From NCBI GenBank assembly GCA_017617525.1, contig JAFZWA010000012.1, positions 1-37,850 of the forward strand: DNA of 37,850 nt. The letters run 5' to 3'. Both the position numbers and the translations under genes were made by a program. Below the pieces are notes generated by a model, which was not told where the DNA came from, ran no database searches, and saw only the letters and a program-made list of their open reading frames with translations. Below, piece after piece: positions 31,604 through 37,850 of the stretch. The DNA comes from Clostridiales bacterium. Lineage in GTDB: Bacteria; Bacillota; Clostridia; Saccharofermentanales; Saccharofermentanaceae. Every line of letters begins with the position of its first letter. Positions within the stretch are counted from its first letter, which is position 1.

Positions 31604-31617
31604 TTAGCGTTTGCTAA
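31604..31617. promoter_or_regulatory. DtxR-type operator at the ZIP promoter
   Basis: TTAGC-GTTT-GCTAA, a perfect inverted repeat, over the -35 region of the ZIP promoter. It shares both half-sites with the operator in the feo promoter. Confidence 0.65.
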
Positions 31618-31643
31618 TCCAAGTGCTTTTCGAAAGGAACAAA

Positions 31644-31676
31644 AAGCCCTGCACCCGATAACCGGATACAGAGCCT
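31644..31676 (-). terminator. Terminator of the feo operon
   Basis: On the minus strand AGGCTCTGTATCCG pairs with CGGGTGCAGGGCTT over 14 positions including wobbles, around a five-base loop, followed by TTTG. It lies just past the FeoP stop at 31685. Confidence 0.8.
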
Positions 31677-31684
31677 CTTTCGAT

Positions 31685-31858
31685 TTACTTTTTCGGGTGG
31701 CAGGTGCCGTTTAATGAACAGCATCCACAGTTGCACCCGCAGGAGGACTTCCCCTTCTTTTTATCCCTCACCATCTTGAGGATGATGGCGGCGACGATCG
31801 CGATCAAGACAAGTGATATCACGATCGTTCCGATGTTTTCTGAAAGCCAGGTGATCAT
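31685..31858 (-). CDS. feoP: FeoB-associated Cys-rich membrane protein FeoP
   Basis: 57 residues: one transmembrane helix (IGTIVISLVLIAIVAAIILK) then a cysteine-rich tail SSCGCNCGCCSLNGTCHPKK with six Cys (40, 42, 44, 46, 47, 53). This is the hallmark of the FeoB-associated Cys-rich family found next to feoB in Firmicutes. It may help deliver or bind iron at the membrane. The ATG overlaps the feoB stop by three bases (ATGA), so it is coupled. It is easily missed because of its length. Confidence 0.9.
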   Translation of the reverse strand: MITWLSENIGTIVISLVLIAIVAAIILKMVRDKKKGKSSCGCNCGCCSLNGTCHPKK

Positions 31859-34275
31859 TTGGACATCGCCTTATCTTTCAGATCGTGGGAAGTAAGCTTG
31901 TCTGCTTCCTTGTACTTTTTGAAGAAGAGCATGTAGACCATACCTGCCAGGATCGCGATAGCGAAGATCAGACCGATCACATTCACGTCACCTGTGAACA
32001 GGAGACCGAACTGGTTGATCATCAGAGCGATCGCGTATGCGAATCCGCACTGATAGAGGATCGCGAACCATGTCCATTTCGCGTTATTCATCTCACGCTT
32101 GATCGCACCGATCGCGGCAAAGCACGGAGCGCAGAGGAGATTGAATACGAGGAAAGAGAATCCGGCAACGGCTGTAAATGCTTCCGCAAGTGCACCCCAT
32201 GTGGAGAGTTCTCCGCCGCCGTAGAGGATACCCATCGTACCGACGATGTTCTCTTTTGCAACAAGTCCTGTGAAGGAGGCGACAGTCGCCTGCCAGTTGC
32301 CCCAGCCGAGAGGAGCAAAGATCCACGCGATCGCGGAACCGATCTTCGCAAGGATGGAGAATTCGAGTTCTTCTTCACCGAGCATCGTAAAGCTTCCGTC
32401 CACGAAACCGAAACGGCTTGTGAACCAAACGGCAATCGTGGAAAGGAGGATGATGGTTCCGGCCTTCTTGATGAAGGACCAGCCACGCTCCCACATGGAA
32501 CGAAGAACGTTTCCGAGTGTCGGCCAATGGTAAGCCGGAAGTTCCATAACGAACGGCGCCGGGTTACCGGAGAAGATCTTTGTCTTCTTCAAGATGATAC
32601 CGGAGATGATGATCGCTGCCATACCGATGAAGTACGCGCCGGTAGATACCCAGGCGGAGCCTTCGAAGAGCGCGCCGGCGATCATGGCGATAAACGGCAG
32701 CTTCGCGCTGCACGGGATAAATGTTGTAGTCATAATGGTCATTCGACGGTCGCGTTCATTTTCGATCGTACGGCTGGCCATGATGCCCGGAACGCCGCAT
32801 CCGACACCGATGAGCATCGGGATGAAGGACTTACCGGAAAGACCGAATTTTCTGAAGACACGGTCGAGAACGAAAGCGATTCTCGCCATGTAACCGCATG
32901 CCTCAAGGAACGCAAGGAGCAGGAAGAGTACGAGCATCTGCGGAACGAATCCGAGGACGGCGCCGATACCTGCGATGATACCGTCGAGGATCAGGCTCTT
33001 GAGCCAGTCGGCCGCGCCTGCTTTATCGAGACCTTCTTCAGCGAGTGCCGGAATACTCGGTACCCATGTTCCGTAATCTGCAGGATCCGGTTCTTCACCG
33101 ATCTCTTCAAGTGTCGCGACAGCTTCGTTATATTCCTCGATCGTAGCCACTTCTTCAGTGATCTCGAGAGTCTCTTCATCTTCCACTTCGTAGGTGAATT
33201 CGCCCTCCGGAGCCACACCGTTTTCTTCGACGTACACATCGTAGCCTTCTACGATCGCGGCCGCGTCACCGTATCTTTCGGCGATCTCTTCATATCCGCC
33301 GTCTCTTCCGAACAGGTGGAAGCCGTCACCAAAGATCTTATCGTTAGTAAAGTCTGTGCAATAAGCACCGACACCGACCATGGCGATCCAGTATACGAGG
33401 AACATGATCAGGGCGAAGATCGGAAGACCCAAGAAGCGGTTGGTAACGATCTTATCGATCTTATCCGAAGTGGTAAGAGAACCTGCCTTTTTCTTCTTGT
33501 AGCAGGACTTGATGACCTCGGCGATGTATACATAGCGCTCATTCGTAATGATGCTCTCGGAGTCGTCGTCGAGTTCTTTTTCCGCGGCCTGAATATCCTT
33601 TTCGATGTGAGCCATCGTTTCGGAAGAAATCTCCATCTTCTCGAGGACTTTATCGTCACGCTCGAAGACCTTGATGGCATACCATCTCTGCTGCTCTTCC
33701 GGCATGCTGTGAACAACAGCCTCTTCAATATGCGCGATCGCGTGCTCGACCGGTCCGGAGAAGGTGTGAAGCGGAACTGTCTTGCCGCTATTTGCTGCCT
33801 TGATGGCTTCCTCCGCGGCCTCCATGGTTCCGTCGCCCTTAAGCGCAGAGATATCGACGACCTTACATCCCAGCTGACGGGACAGCTCCGGGATATTGAT
33901 CTGGTCGCCGTTTTTCTTAACGACGTCCATCATGTTTACGGCAACGACGACCGGAATACCGAGTTCGGTAAGCTGAGTCGTCAGGTAGAGGTTTCTTTCC
34001 AGGTTTGTACCGTCGATGATATTCAGGATCGCGTCCGGGCGTTCACCGATCAGGTAGTTTCTGGCAACAACTTCTTCCAATGTGTACGGAGAAAGGGAAT
34101 AGATACCCGGAAGGTCCGTGATGATGACGTCATCGTGCTTTTTGAGCTTACCTTCCTTCTTTTCTACCGTTACACCCGGCCAGTTACCGACGAACTGGTT
34201 GGAACCGGTCAGTGCGTTAAAAAGCGTGGTCTTTCCGCTGTTCGGATTACCCGCAAGTGCAATTCTTATACTCAT
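31855..34275 (-). CDS. feoB: Ferrous iron transporter FeoB
   Basis: Imports Fe2+ through the membrane, controlled by a GTPase domain. 806 residues, longer than usual FeoB proteins (about 700-780). The G domain has G1 GNPNSGKTT (9-17), G3 DLPG (54-57), G4 NMMD (114-117) and SALKGDG near 143. The membrane part has the gate Cys motifs GCGVPGIMA (C493) and FIPCSAKLPFI (C522). A 90-100 residue acidic segment, about 318-415, sits between the first and second membrane helices, and contains EDEETLEITEEVATIEEYNE. ATG 34275 follows GAGGAGG. FeoA genes precede it and FeoP follows. Confidence 0.96.
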   Translation of the reverse strand: MSIRIALAGNPNSGKTTLFNALTGSNQFVGNWPGVTVEKKEGKLKKHDDVIITDLPGIYSLSPYTLEEVVARNYLIGERPDAILNIIDGTNLERNLYLTTQLTELGIPVVVAVNMMDVVKKNGDQINIPELSRQLGCKVVDISALKGDGTMEAAEEAIKAANSGKTVPLHTFSGPVEHAIAHIEEAVVHSMPEEQQRWYAIKVFERDDKVLEKMEISSETMAHIEKDIQAAEKELDDDSESIITNERYVYIAEVIKSCYKKKKAGSLTTSDKIDKIVTNRFLGLPIFALIMFLVYWIAMVGVGAYCTDFTNDKIFGDGFHLFGRDGGYEEIAERYGDAAAIVEGYDVYVEENGVAPEGEFTYEVEDEETLEITEEVATIEEYNEAVATLEEIGEEPDPADYGTWVPSIPALAEEGLDKAGAADWLKSLILDGIIAGIGAVLGFVPQMLVLFLLLAFLEACGYMARIAFVLDRVFRKFGLSGKSFIPMLIGVGCGVPGIMASRTIENERDRRMTIMTTTFIPCSAKLPFIAMIAGALFEGSAWVSTGAYFIGMAAIIISGIILKKTKIFSGNPAPFVMELPAYHWPTLGNVLRSMWERGWSFIKKAGTIILLSTIAVWFTSRFGFVDGSFTMLGEEELEFSILAKIGSAIAWIFAPLGWGNWQATVASFTGLVAKENIVGTMGILYGGGELSTWGALAEAFTAVAGFSFLVFNLLCAPCFAAIGAIKREMNNAKWTWFAILYQCGFAYAIALMINQFGLLFTGDVNVIGLIFAIAILAGMVYMLFFKKYKEADKLTSHDLKDKAMSK

Positions 34276-34279
34276 GTGT

Positions 34280-34507
34280 TTATGCCTCCTCGACTTCGAT
34301 CATCTCCGCGTCTGCTTTGCGAAGTGACAATTCGTAATTTCTGACGGTAACCTCGATCGGATCGCCGAGCGGCGCTACTTTACGCACATATACGGATGTG
34401 CGTCTGGTAATACCCATGTCCATGATCCTTCTTTTGACCGCGCCTTCGCCATGTAATTTGACGACGGTGACTGTTTGTCCGACTTTTACGTCTCTTAGTG
34501 TTTTCAC
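34280..34507 (-). CDS. feoA: FeoA domain protein (second)
   Basis: 75 residues, an SH3-like FeoA that is thought to interact with FeoB's GTPase region. It begins MKTLRDVKVGQTVTVVKLHG, and contains the family motif APLGDPIEVTVRNYELSLRKADA at about 45-67. Start is GTG 34507 after AGGGGG. It lies 13 bases after the first feoA and four bases before feoB. Duplicate FeoA proteins are common in Clostridia. Confidence 0.93.
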   Translation of the reverse strand: MKTLRDVKVGQTVTVVKLHGEGAVKRRIMDMGITRRTSVYVRKVAPLGDPIEVTVRNYELSLRKADAEMIEVEEA

Positions 34508-34520
34508 TTTTTGTTCCCCC

Positions 34521-34733
34521 TTAGACCATTATCTTTCTTGCAAGTTCATCACTTACTGCTACTCTGCTTTCCTTGACCTTGACGATCAGGTTTCCGGCAA
34601 GCGAACTGACGATGCTCACTTCTCCGCCGACATTGAAGCCAAGATCCTCCAAGTGTTTCTTCACCTCGGGACTGCCGCCGATCTTTCGGATGATCTGTGT
34701 CTGCCCGATCTCTGCAAAACTCAATGGCATCAT
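34521..34733 (-). CDS. feoA: FeoA domain protein (first)
   Basis: 70 residues, beginning MMPLSFAEIGQTQIIRKIGG, and ending GNLIVKVKESRVAVSDELAR, the FeoA signature. It differs from the second copy. Start ATG 34733 follows AGGAGGAGC. It is first in the operon, 79 bases after the transcript start predicted from the feo promoter at 34819-34847. Confidence 0.93.
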   Translation of the reverse strand: MMPLSFAEIGQTQIIRKIGGSPEVKKHLEDLGFNVGGEVSIVSSLAGNLIVKVKESRVAVSDELARKIMV

Positions 34734-34759
34734 GTGCTCCTCCTGTTATCGTATTCATA

Positions 34760-34775
34760 GTTAGCAATAACTAAC
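34760..34775. promoter_or_regulatory. Second metal operator in the feo leader
   Basis: GTTAGCAATAACTAAC, with perfect GTTAG/CTAAC arms. It resembles TTAGC-N4-GCTAA with one changed base and lies between the promoter and feoA, so may add repression. Confidence 0.45.
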
Positions 34776-34785
34776 CCCATGCTAT

Positions 34786-34811
34786 AAAAAAACGGTTGTT
34801 TCCTATCAACC
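34786..34811 (-). terminator. Small hairpin with U run in the feo leader
   Basis: On the minus strand GGTTG-N8-CAACC is followed by G and seven T. It starts at the predicted transcript start, so any terminator here would act immediately. The five-pair stem is weak. An attenuator is possible but unproven. Confidence 0.35.
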
Positions 34812-34818
34812 AACAATA

Positions 34819-34847
34819 AGTATAATTAGCATGCGCTAACTCGTCAA
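34819..34847 (-). promoter_or_regulatory. feo operon promoter
   Basis: Minus-strand TTGACG (34842-34847, five of six), a 17-base spacer, and TATACT (34819-34824, five of six). The DtxR operator sits precisely in the spacer. A strong iron-repressible promoter. Confidence 0.75.
34826..34839. promoter_or_regulatory. DtxR-type operator in the feo promoter
   Basis: TTAGC-ATGC-GCTAA, a perfect inverted repeat, fills the spacer between the -35 and -10 boxes. Binding would block RNA polymerase. The same sequence pattern lies at the ZIP promoter. Confidence 0.7.
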
Positions 34848-34892
34848 GGTTTTTTCTTAATCAGATTGCATGAAGAATCGGGGCAAGTGCAT

Positions 34893-34921
34893 TTGTACGT
34901 CAATGCACATTGTGGTAATCT
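34893..34921 (+). promoter_or_regulatory. dtxR promoter
   Basis: TTGTAC (34893-34898), a 17-base spacer, and TAATCT (34916-34921) with a TGG extension. The -10 lies at the left half of the weak operator at 34916-34929. Confidence 0.35.
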
Positions 34922-34929
34922 AGTGCTAA
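34916..34929. promoter_or_regulatory. Weak DtxR-type site at the dtxR promoter
   Basis: TAATC-TAGT-GCTAA: one good half-site and one of three matches out of five. It overlaps the predicted -10 box, so weak autorepression is possible. Confidence 0.35.
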
Positions 34930-34953
34930 TCACCCTAGTATCGGAGGTATCCC

Positions 34954-35325
34954 ATGGCGCTTCAGGAATCCGGAGAGATGTATCTCGAGACAATCTATGT
35001 TCTTTCTCAGAAATCCAATACGATCCGTGGGATCGACATCGGTGAACATATGGGCTTTTCAAAGCCATCCGTCAGCCGTGCGCTCGGTCTTCTTAAAGAC
35101 GAAGGGCTTATCAAAAAGGATAAAGACGGCTTTATCGCGCTCACCAAGGCCGGCGAGATCCTCGCCAAGCGCATCTACGAGCGCCACACGGTACTTACCA
35201 AATTGTTCATGAATCTCGGCGTCGACGAAGAGACCGCCACCGAAGATGCCTGCCGTATCGAGCATTACATCAGCGATACGACTTTTGAGGCGATCATGGC
35301 GCACATGAAAAAGTACGAATCCTAA
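34954..35325 (+). CDS. DtxR-family metal-dependent repressor
   Basis: 123 residues, with no SH3-like third domain. The winged helix is MGFSKPSVSRALGLLKDEGLI at about 33-53. Metal residues: M9 in GEMYLETIY (Met10 in DtxR, Asp8 in MntR), H78 in RHTVLTK, and C100, E103 and H104 in DACRIEHYIS. Met9 and Cys100 match the iron-sensing DtxR rather than the Mn-sensing MntR. The DtxR E83 position is Thr82. It is divergent from feoAAB and linked by operators to feo and ZIP. ATG 34954 follows CGGAGG. Confidence 0.92.
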   Translation: MALQESGEMYLETIYVLSQKSNTIRGIDIGEHMGFSKPSVSRALGLLKDEGLIKKDKDGFIALTKAGEILAKRIYERHTVLTKLFMNLGVDEETATEDACRIEHYISDTTFEAIMAHMKKYES

Positions 35326-35452
35326 CGGACGCTCCTTTCCCGGAAAAAGAGCGAAACAATTAAACTAAAAGTTGATATATTCTGCTCATGCTGTGTAGTA
35401 TCATTGTTTATGGTAATTACGCTGCTTTTCAAACAGCACCGGGAGATTTTGA

Positions 35453-36859
35453 ATGAGTAAGAAAAGATCTGTTGTCATTAATGAAAAAACACCGCTTATG
35501 GTCCTTGCGGGTCCTTTGTTTCTTGAACTGTTTCTCAACACGATGCTCAACAACATCGACACGCTCATGCTCAGCCACTACGACGAGTTCGCGGTCGGCG
35601 CGGTCGGTAATGCCAATACCATTCTTTTCATGATGAACATTTTCTTCAACGTCATCGCCACGGCCACGACCGTAGTCGTTGCCCAGTATCTCGGTGCCAA
35701 GAAATTCGACAAGATGAACATGATCTATACGCTCTCCATCGTGGTCAACCTCGTTTTCGGCGTATTCTTGAGCGGGGTTTTCTGCCTGGCAAATCCTCTG
35801 ATCATGAATTTCCTTCAGGTGTCGCCCGAGATGCGTCACTACTCCATGATGTACCTTTATATCGTCGGTGGCGGCGGATTTGTGACCGCGGTCTTCAGTG
35901 TCATGCTGCAGATCGTCCGGTGTAACGGACATACCAAGATCGGTATGCGCGTTTCTCTGGCGATCAACGTTATCAACATTTTCGGCAACTACCTGTTCCT
36001 TTACGGACCTTTGTCTCACCTGAACATGGGCGTCGAGGGTGTCGCGATCTCGACAGTTGTCGCAAGATTCATCGCGGTCGTCGCACTTCTTTTCTTCTTC
36101 TATGCCAGCAAGATCGGTCGCGTCTCCCTTCGCTATCTGAGACCGTTCCCAAAAAAGCTCCTCATGAAGATGATCAAGATCGGCCTTCCGACAGCCGGAG
36201 AAAACCTCACCTATAACCTTTACCAGACGACCCTTCTTTCCTTTGTCAACGGAATGGGTAATGACTCGGTAAACGCGAGAGCCTACTGCTATATCTTGAT
36301 CTCTTTTGCCATCATCTTCTCGAATGCCTGTGCCATGTCAACGCAGATCATTACGGGACATCTCGTCGGTGCGGGGAAAAACGATGAGGCATATAAACGA
36401 GTATTCAAGACTCTTCGAACCTCGATGCCGATCACGATCGCCCTCACCTTGATCAATGCCCTGCTGTGCCGGTATACGCTACTACTGTTCACGGATAACC
36501 AGAACGTCATCGCCTTAGGTCAGATGATCATGCTCGTAGATATATTCGTCGAGATCGGCCGCTGTCTCAACATGACCTTCGTCTGCAGTCTGAAAGCCGC
36601 CGGCGCGTATGTGTTCCCGCTTCTCATGGGTCTTTTATGTAACTGGGGACTCGGTCTTACGACCGGATATGTAGTCGGTGTGGCGCTGGGTGTCGGTGTC
36701 GCAGGTATCTTTGTCGGAACCGCGGCAGATGAATGCATCCGCGGCCTGATCGTCATGTACTACTGGTACAAGAAGAAATGGGTCGGAAAATCCGTCGTCG
36801 ATAAGAAAGATTTTCTTGAACTTGAAGAAGACACAGAAAAAGCTGCCTCGACCACCTGA
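35453..36859 (+). CDS. MATE family multidrug exporter
   Basis: 468 residues, twelve membrane helices arranged as two repeats of six. The N-terminus has the family pattern PLMVLAGPLFLELFLNTMLNNIDTLMLSHY, and GVEGVAISTVVARFIAVVALLFFF ends helix 6. The second repeat begins KIGLPTAGENLTYNLYQTTLL. MATE proteins export cationic drugs, dyes or natural products in exchange for H+ or Na+. The substrate is unknown. ATG 35453 follows GGGAG. Its stop codon lies in the terminator loop. Confidence 0.95.
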   Translation: MSKKRSVVINEKTPLMVLAGPLFLELFLNTMLNNIDTLMLSHYDEFAVGAVGNANTILFMMNIFFNVIATATTVVVAQYLGAKKFDKMNMIYTLSIVVNLVFGVFLSGVFCLANPLIMNFLQVSPEMRHYSMMYLYIVGGGGFVTAVFSVMLQIVRCNGHTKIGMRVSLAINVINIFGNYLFLYGPLSHLNMGVEGVAISTVVARFIAVVALLFFFYASKIGRVSLRYLRPFPKKLLMKMIKIGLPTAGENLTYNLYQTTLLSFVNGMGNDSVNARAYCYILISFAIIFSNACAMSTQIITGHLVGAGKNDEAYKRVFKTLRTSMPITIALTLINALLCRYTLLLFTDNQNVIALGQMIMLVDIFVEIGRCLNMTFVCSLKAAGAYVFPLLMGLLCNWGLGLTTGYVVGVALGVGVAGIFVGTAADECIRGLIVMYYWYKKKWVGKSVVDKKDFLELEEDTEKAASTT

Positions 36860-36870
36860 GGCAGCTTTTT
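36837..36870. terminator. Bidirectional terminator between MATE and CPBP genes
   Basis: AGCTGCCTC and GAGGCAGCT pair around an eight-base loop, extended by four A-T pairs, with T runs on both strands. The MATE stop codon lies in the loop. Confidence 0.9.
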
Positions 36871-36873
36871 TAT

Positions 36874-37764
36874 TCAGCTGACGCTTTCCTTCTTAACAGA
36901 TCTTCTGCTGATCAGAACAACTGCTGTAATAGCCAGGCAGATAACAATGACCGCCGCGAAGGAGCCTTCCACACCGAACCCTTTGTCAAAGCAGAATCCG
37001 CTTACTGCTTTTTCCGTCTTAAGGATCGAGTACGGAGAGATCGTTCCGCTGTTCGGAAGACCGAAAACGATGGTCTGTGTGAAGTTCCATGCTGTGTGCA
37101 TGGCGATCGCTGTCCAGATGTTTTCAAAATAGTATACGATCAGAGAGAACAGGATACTTGCGGCTAAGACACCTACGACACTTGTTACGGTAACGCCGGG
37201 ATTTCCCAGGTGGAGGACCGTGAACAGGAGGCTGTTTCCCGCGATGGCAACTGCCGGGCTCTTATATCTTCTCTTAAGCTTACCCATGATGTACATTCTA
37301 CAGATCAGTTCCTCTCCGCCCGACTGGAAAAGGATCGCCACGAAGTATCCGATGATCGGAAGAACCTGAATATTGCCTTTTGTGTATGAAAGGCTTCCTG
37401 TCGCGATCGCTCCCGCGATGATCGACGCGTTGAGGACAAAGCCTGTAAGAAGACCTAGCCCCAGTCCCTTGAAGATGTCCGTTTTCTTTTCCGGGCAAAG
37501 AGGCTTAAGGAGCTTTCTGTTCTTCTTGAATACCACAAGACCGAGGATCATGGAGATCCAGAAACCGAAGGAGACAAAGTACTCACCCATATTCGCAGCG
37601 ACCTCCGCATTGTCCGTAAACAGGTATCCCCATTTATCTGCCTGAAGAACTTTCATTGCTAGGAATCCTCCCAGCTGCATCCACAGATACGCTTGGATAA
37701 ATACGAGGATCAAAATGTCCGTCCATGATCTTTCTTTTCTTAACAGTTTTTCTTTGATGTTCAT
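36874..37764 (-). CDS. CPBP family intramembrane metalloprotease
   Basis: 296 residues with about eight hydrophobic segments. The CPBP (Abi, CAAX-type) motifs are GGEELICRMYIMG (EExxxR), LLFTVLHLGNPG (FxxxH) and MHTAWNF (HxxxN), which bind the catalytic metal. Such proteins cleave prenylated or membrane peptides, and in Firmicutes often act in bacteriocin immunity or maturation. No bacteriocin gene is seen nearby. ATG 37764 follows GGAGGG. It is convergent with the MATE gene. Confidence 0.92.
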   Translation of the reverse strand: MNIKEKLLRKERSWTDILILVFIQAYLWMQLGGFLAMKVLQADKWGYLFTDNAEVAANMGEYFVSFGFWISMILGLVVFKKNRKLLKPLCPEKKTDIFKGLGLGLLTGFVLNASIIAGAIATGSLSYTKGNIQVLPIIGYFVAILFQSGGEELICRMYIMGKLKRRYKSPAVAIAGNSLLFTVLHLGNPGVTVTSVVGVLAASILFSLIVYYFENIWTAIAMHTAWNFTQTIVFGLPNSGTISPYSILKTEKAVSGFCFDKGFGVEGSFAAVIVICLAITAVVLISRRSVKKESVS

Positions 37765-37808
37765 TGAGTCACCCTCCGTGTTTGTTTGATGACTCCACTA
37801 TAGAAAAA

Positions 37809-37836
37809 GTCACGGTAGCATCTCCACCACCGTGAC
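37809..37836 (-). terminator. Terminator of a gene entering from the right end
   Basis: GTCACGGT and ACCGTGAC pair around a 12-base loop, followed on the minus strand by TTTTTCTATAG. It ends a minus-strand gene beyond the window and insulates the CPBP gene. Confidence 0.75.
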
Positions 37837-37850
37837 CTTGAAGTTTGTAA

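Noticed and set aside
31885..34344. A very long open frame on the plus strand opposite feoB
   Set aside because: It mirrors the feoB codon pattern, has no recognisable domain, no ribosome binding site of its own, and feoB is unmistakable on the other strand.
36874..37764. CPBP protease as part of a bacteriocin locus
   Set aside because: No small leader-peptide gene or bacteriocin precursor was seen nearby; the gene is convergent with a MATE exporter, so they are not one operon.

Overview
The window looks like chromosomal DNA from an anaerobic Gram-positive bacterium of the class Clostridia, probably a gut, rumen or sediment relative of the Lachnospiraceae or Oscillospiraceae. The reasons are strong AGGAGG-type ribosome binding sites, TTGACA/TATAAT-type promoters (several with an extended TG motif), a feoA-feoA-feoB-FeoP iron operon, a YtrA-type GntR regulator with an ABC transporter, a TraX protein, a CPBP protease, and base composition near half GC. 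No tRNA, rRNA, insertion sequence, phage gene or CRISPR array was seen. The family-level placement is inference.

Layout. 1-640: end of a gene with a very acidic tail, then a small membrane protein. 670-5342: hexuronate catabolism (mannonate dehydratase uxuA, fructuronate reductase uxuB), a FadR-type GntR regulator, and an FkbM methyltransferase overlapping the regulator. The two promoters here share a CTAG-rich operator. 5390-6960: zinc-ribbon membrane protein plus a one-helix partner. 6975-9015 (minus): metallophosphoesterase then galactokinase. 9133-11094 (minus): YtrA-type regulator, ABC ATPase and permease, with a palindromic operator at the promoter; divergent from it is a TcdA/ThiF-like E1 enzyme. 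12033-15301 (minus): a membrane-anchored nucleotide-sugar dehydratase and an SDR epimerase, separated by 359 bp that fold into several stem-loops and may hold an RNA gene. 15449-18838 (minus): two GNAT acetyltransferases, an unknown protein, a membrane-bound XRE regulator and a TetR regulator.

19116-22759: an orphan FabF divergent from the TetR gene and convergent, with overlapping stop codons, with a hybrid sensor kinase carrying REC and Hpt domains. 22906-27069: phosphate block of PhoR and PhoB (minus) divergent from a Na/Pi cotransporter with a PhoU-like domain and a small coupled protein; the shared intergenic region has three TTTAAC repeats like Pho boxes. 27159-30665: TraX, a lipoprotein and a GGDEF diguanylate cyclase. 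30799-35325: iron or metal block of ZIP transporter, FeoA, FeoA, FeoB, an unlisted 57-residue FeoP, and a divergent DtxR-type regulator. Copies of TTAGC-N4-GCTAA lie at the ZIP, feo and (weaker) dtxR promoters, so this appears to be a complete local metal regulon. 35453-37764: MATE exporter and CPBP protease, convergent on a shared terminator.

Most genes are ordinary families. The strongest candidates for novelty are the local metal regulon with a possibly leaderless ZIP mRNA, the roughly 100-residue acidic insertion in FeoB, the structured intergenic region at 14076-14274, the Pho-box region with its small ACT-like companion gene, and the uxu operator built from CTAG octamers.
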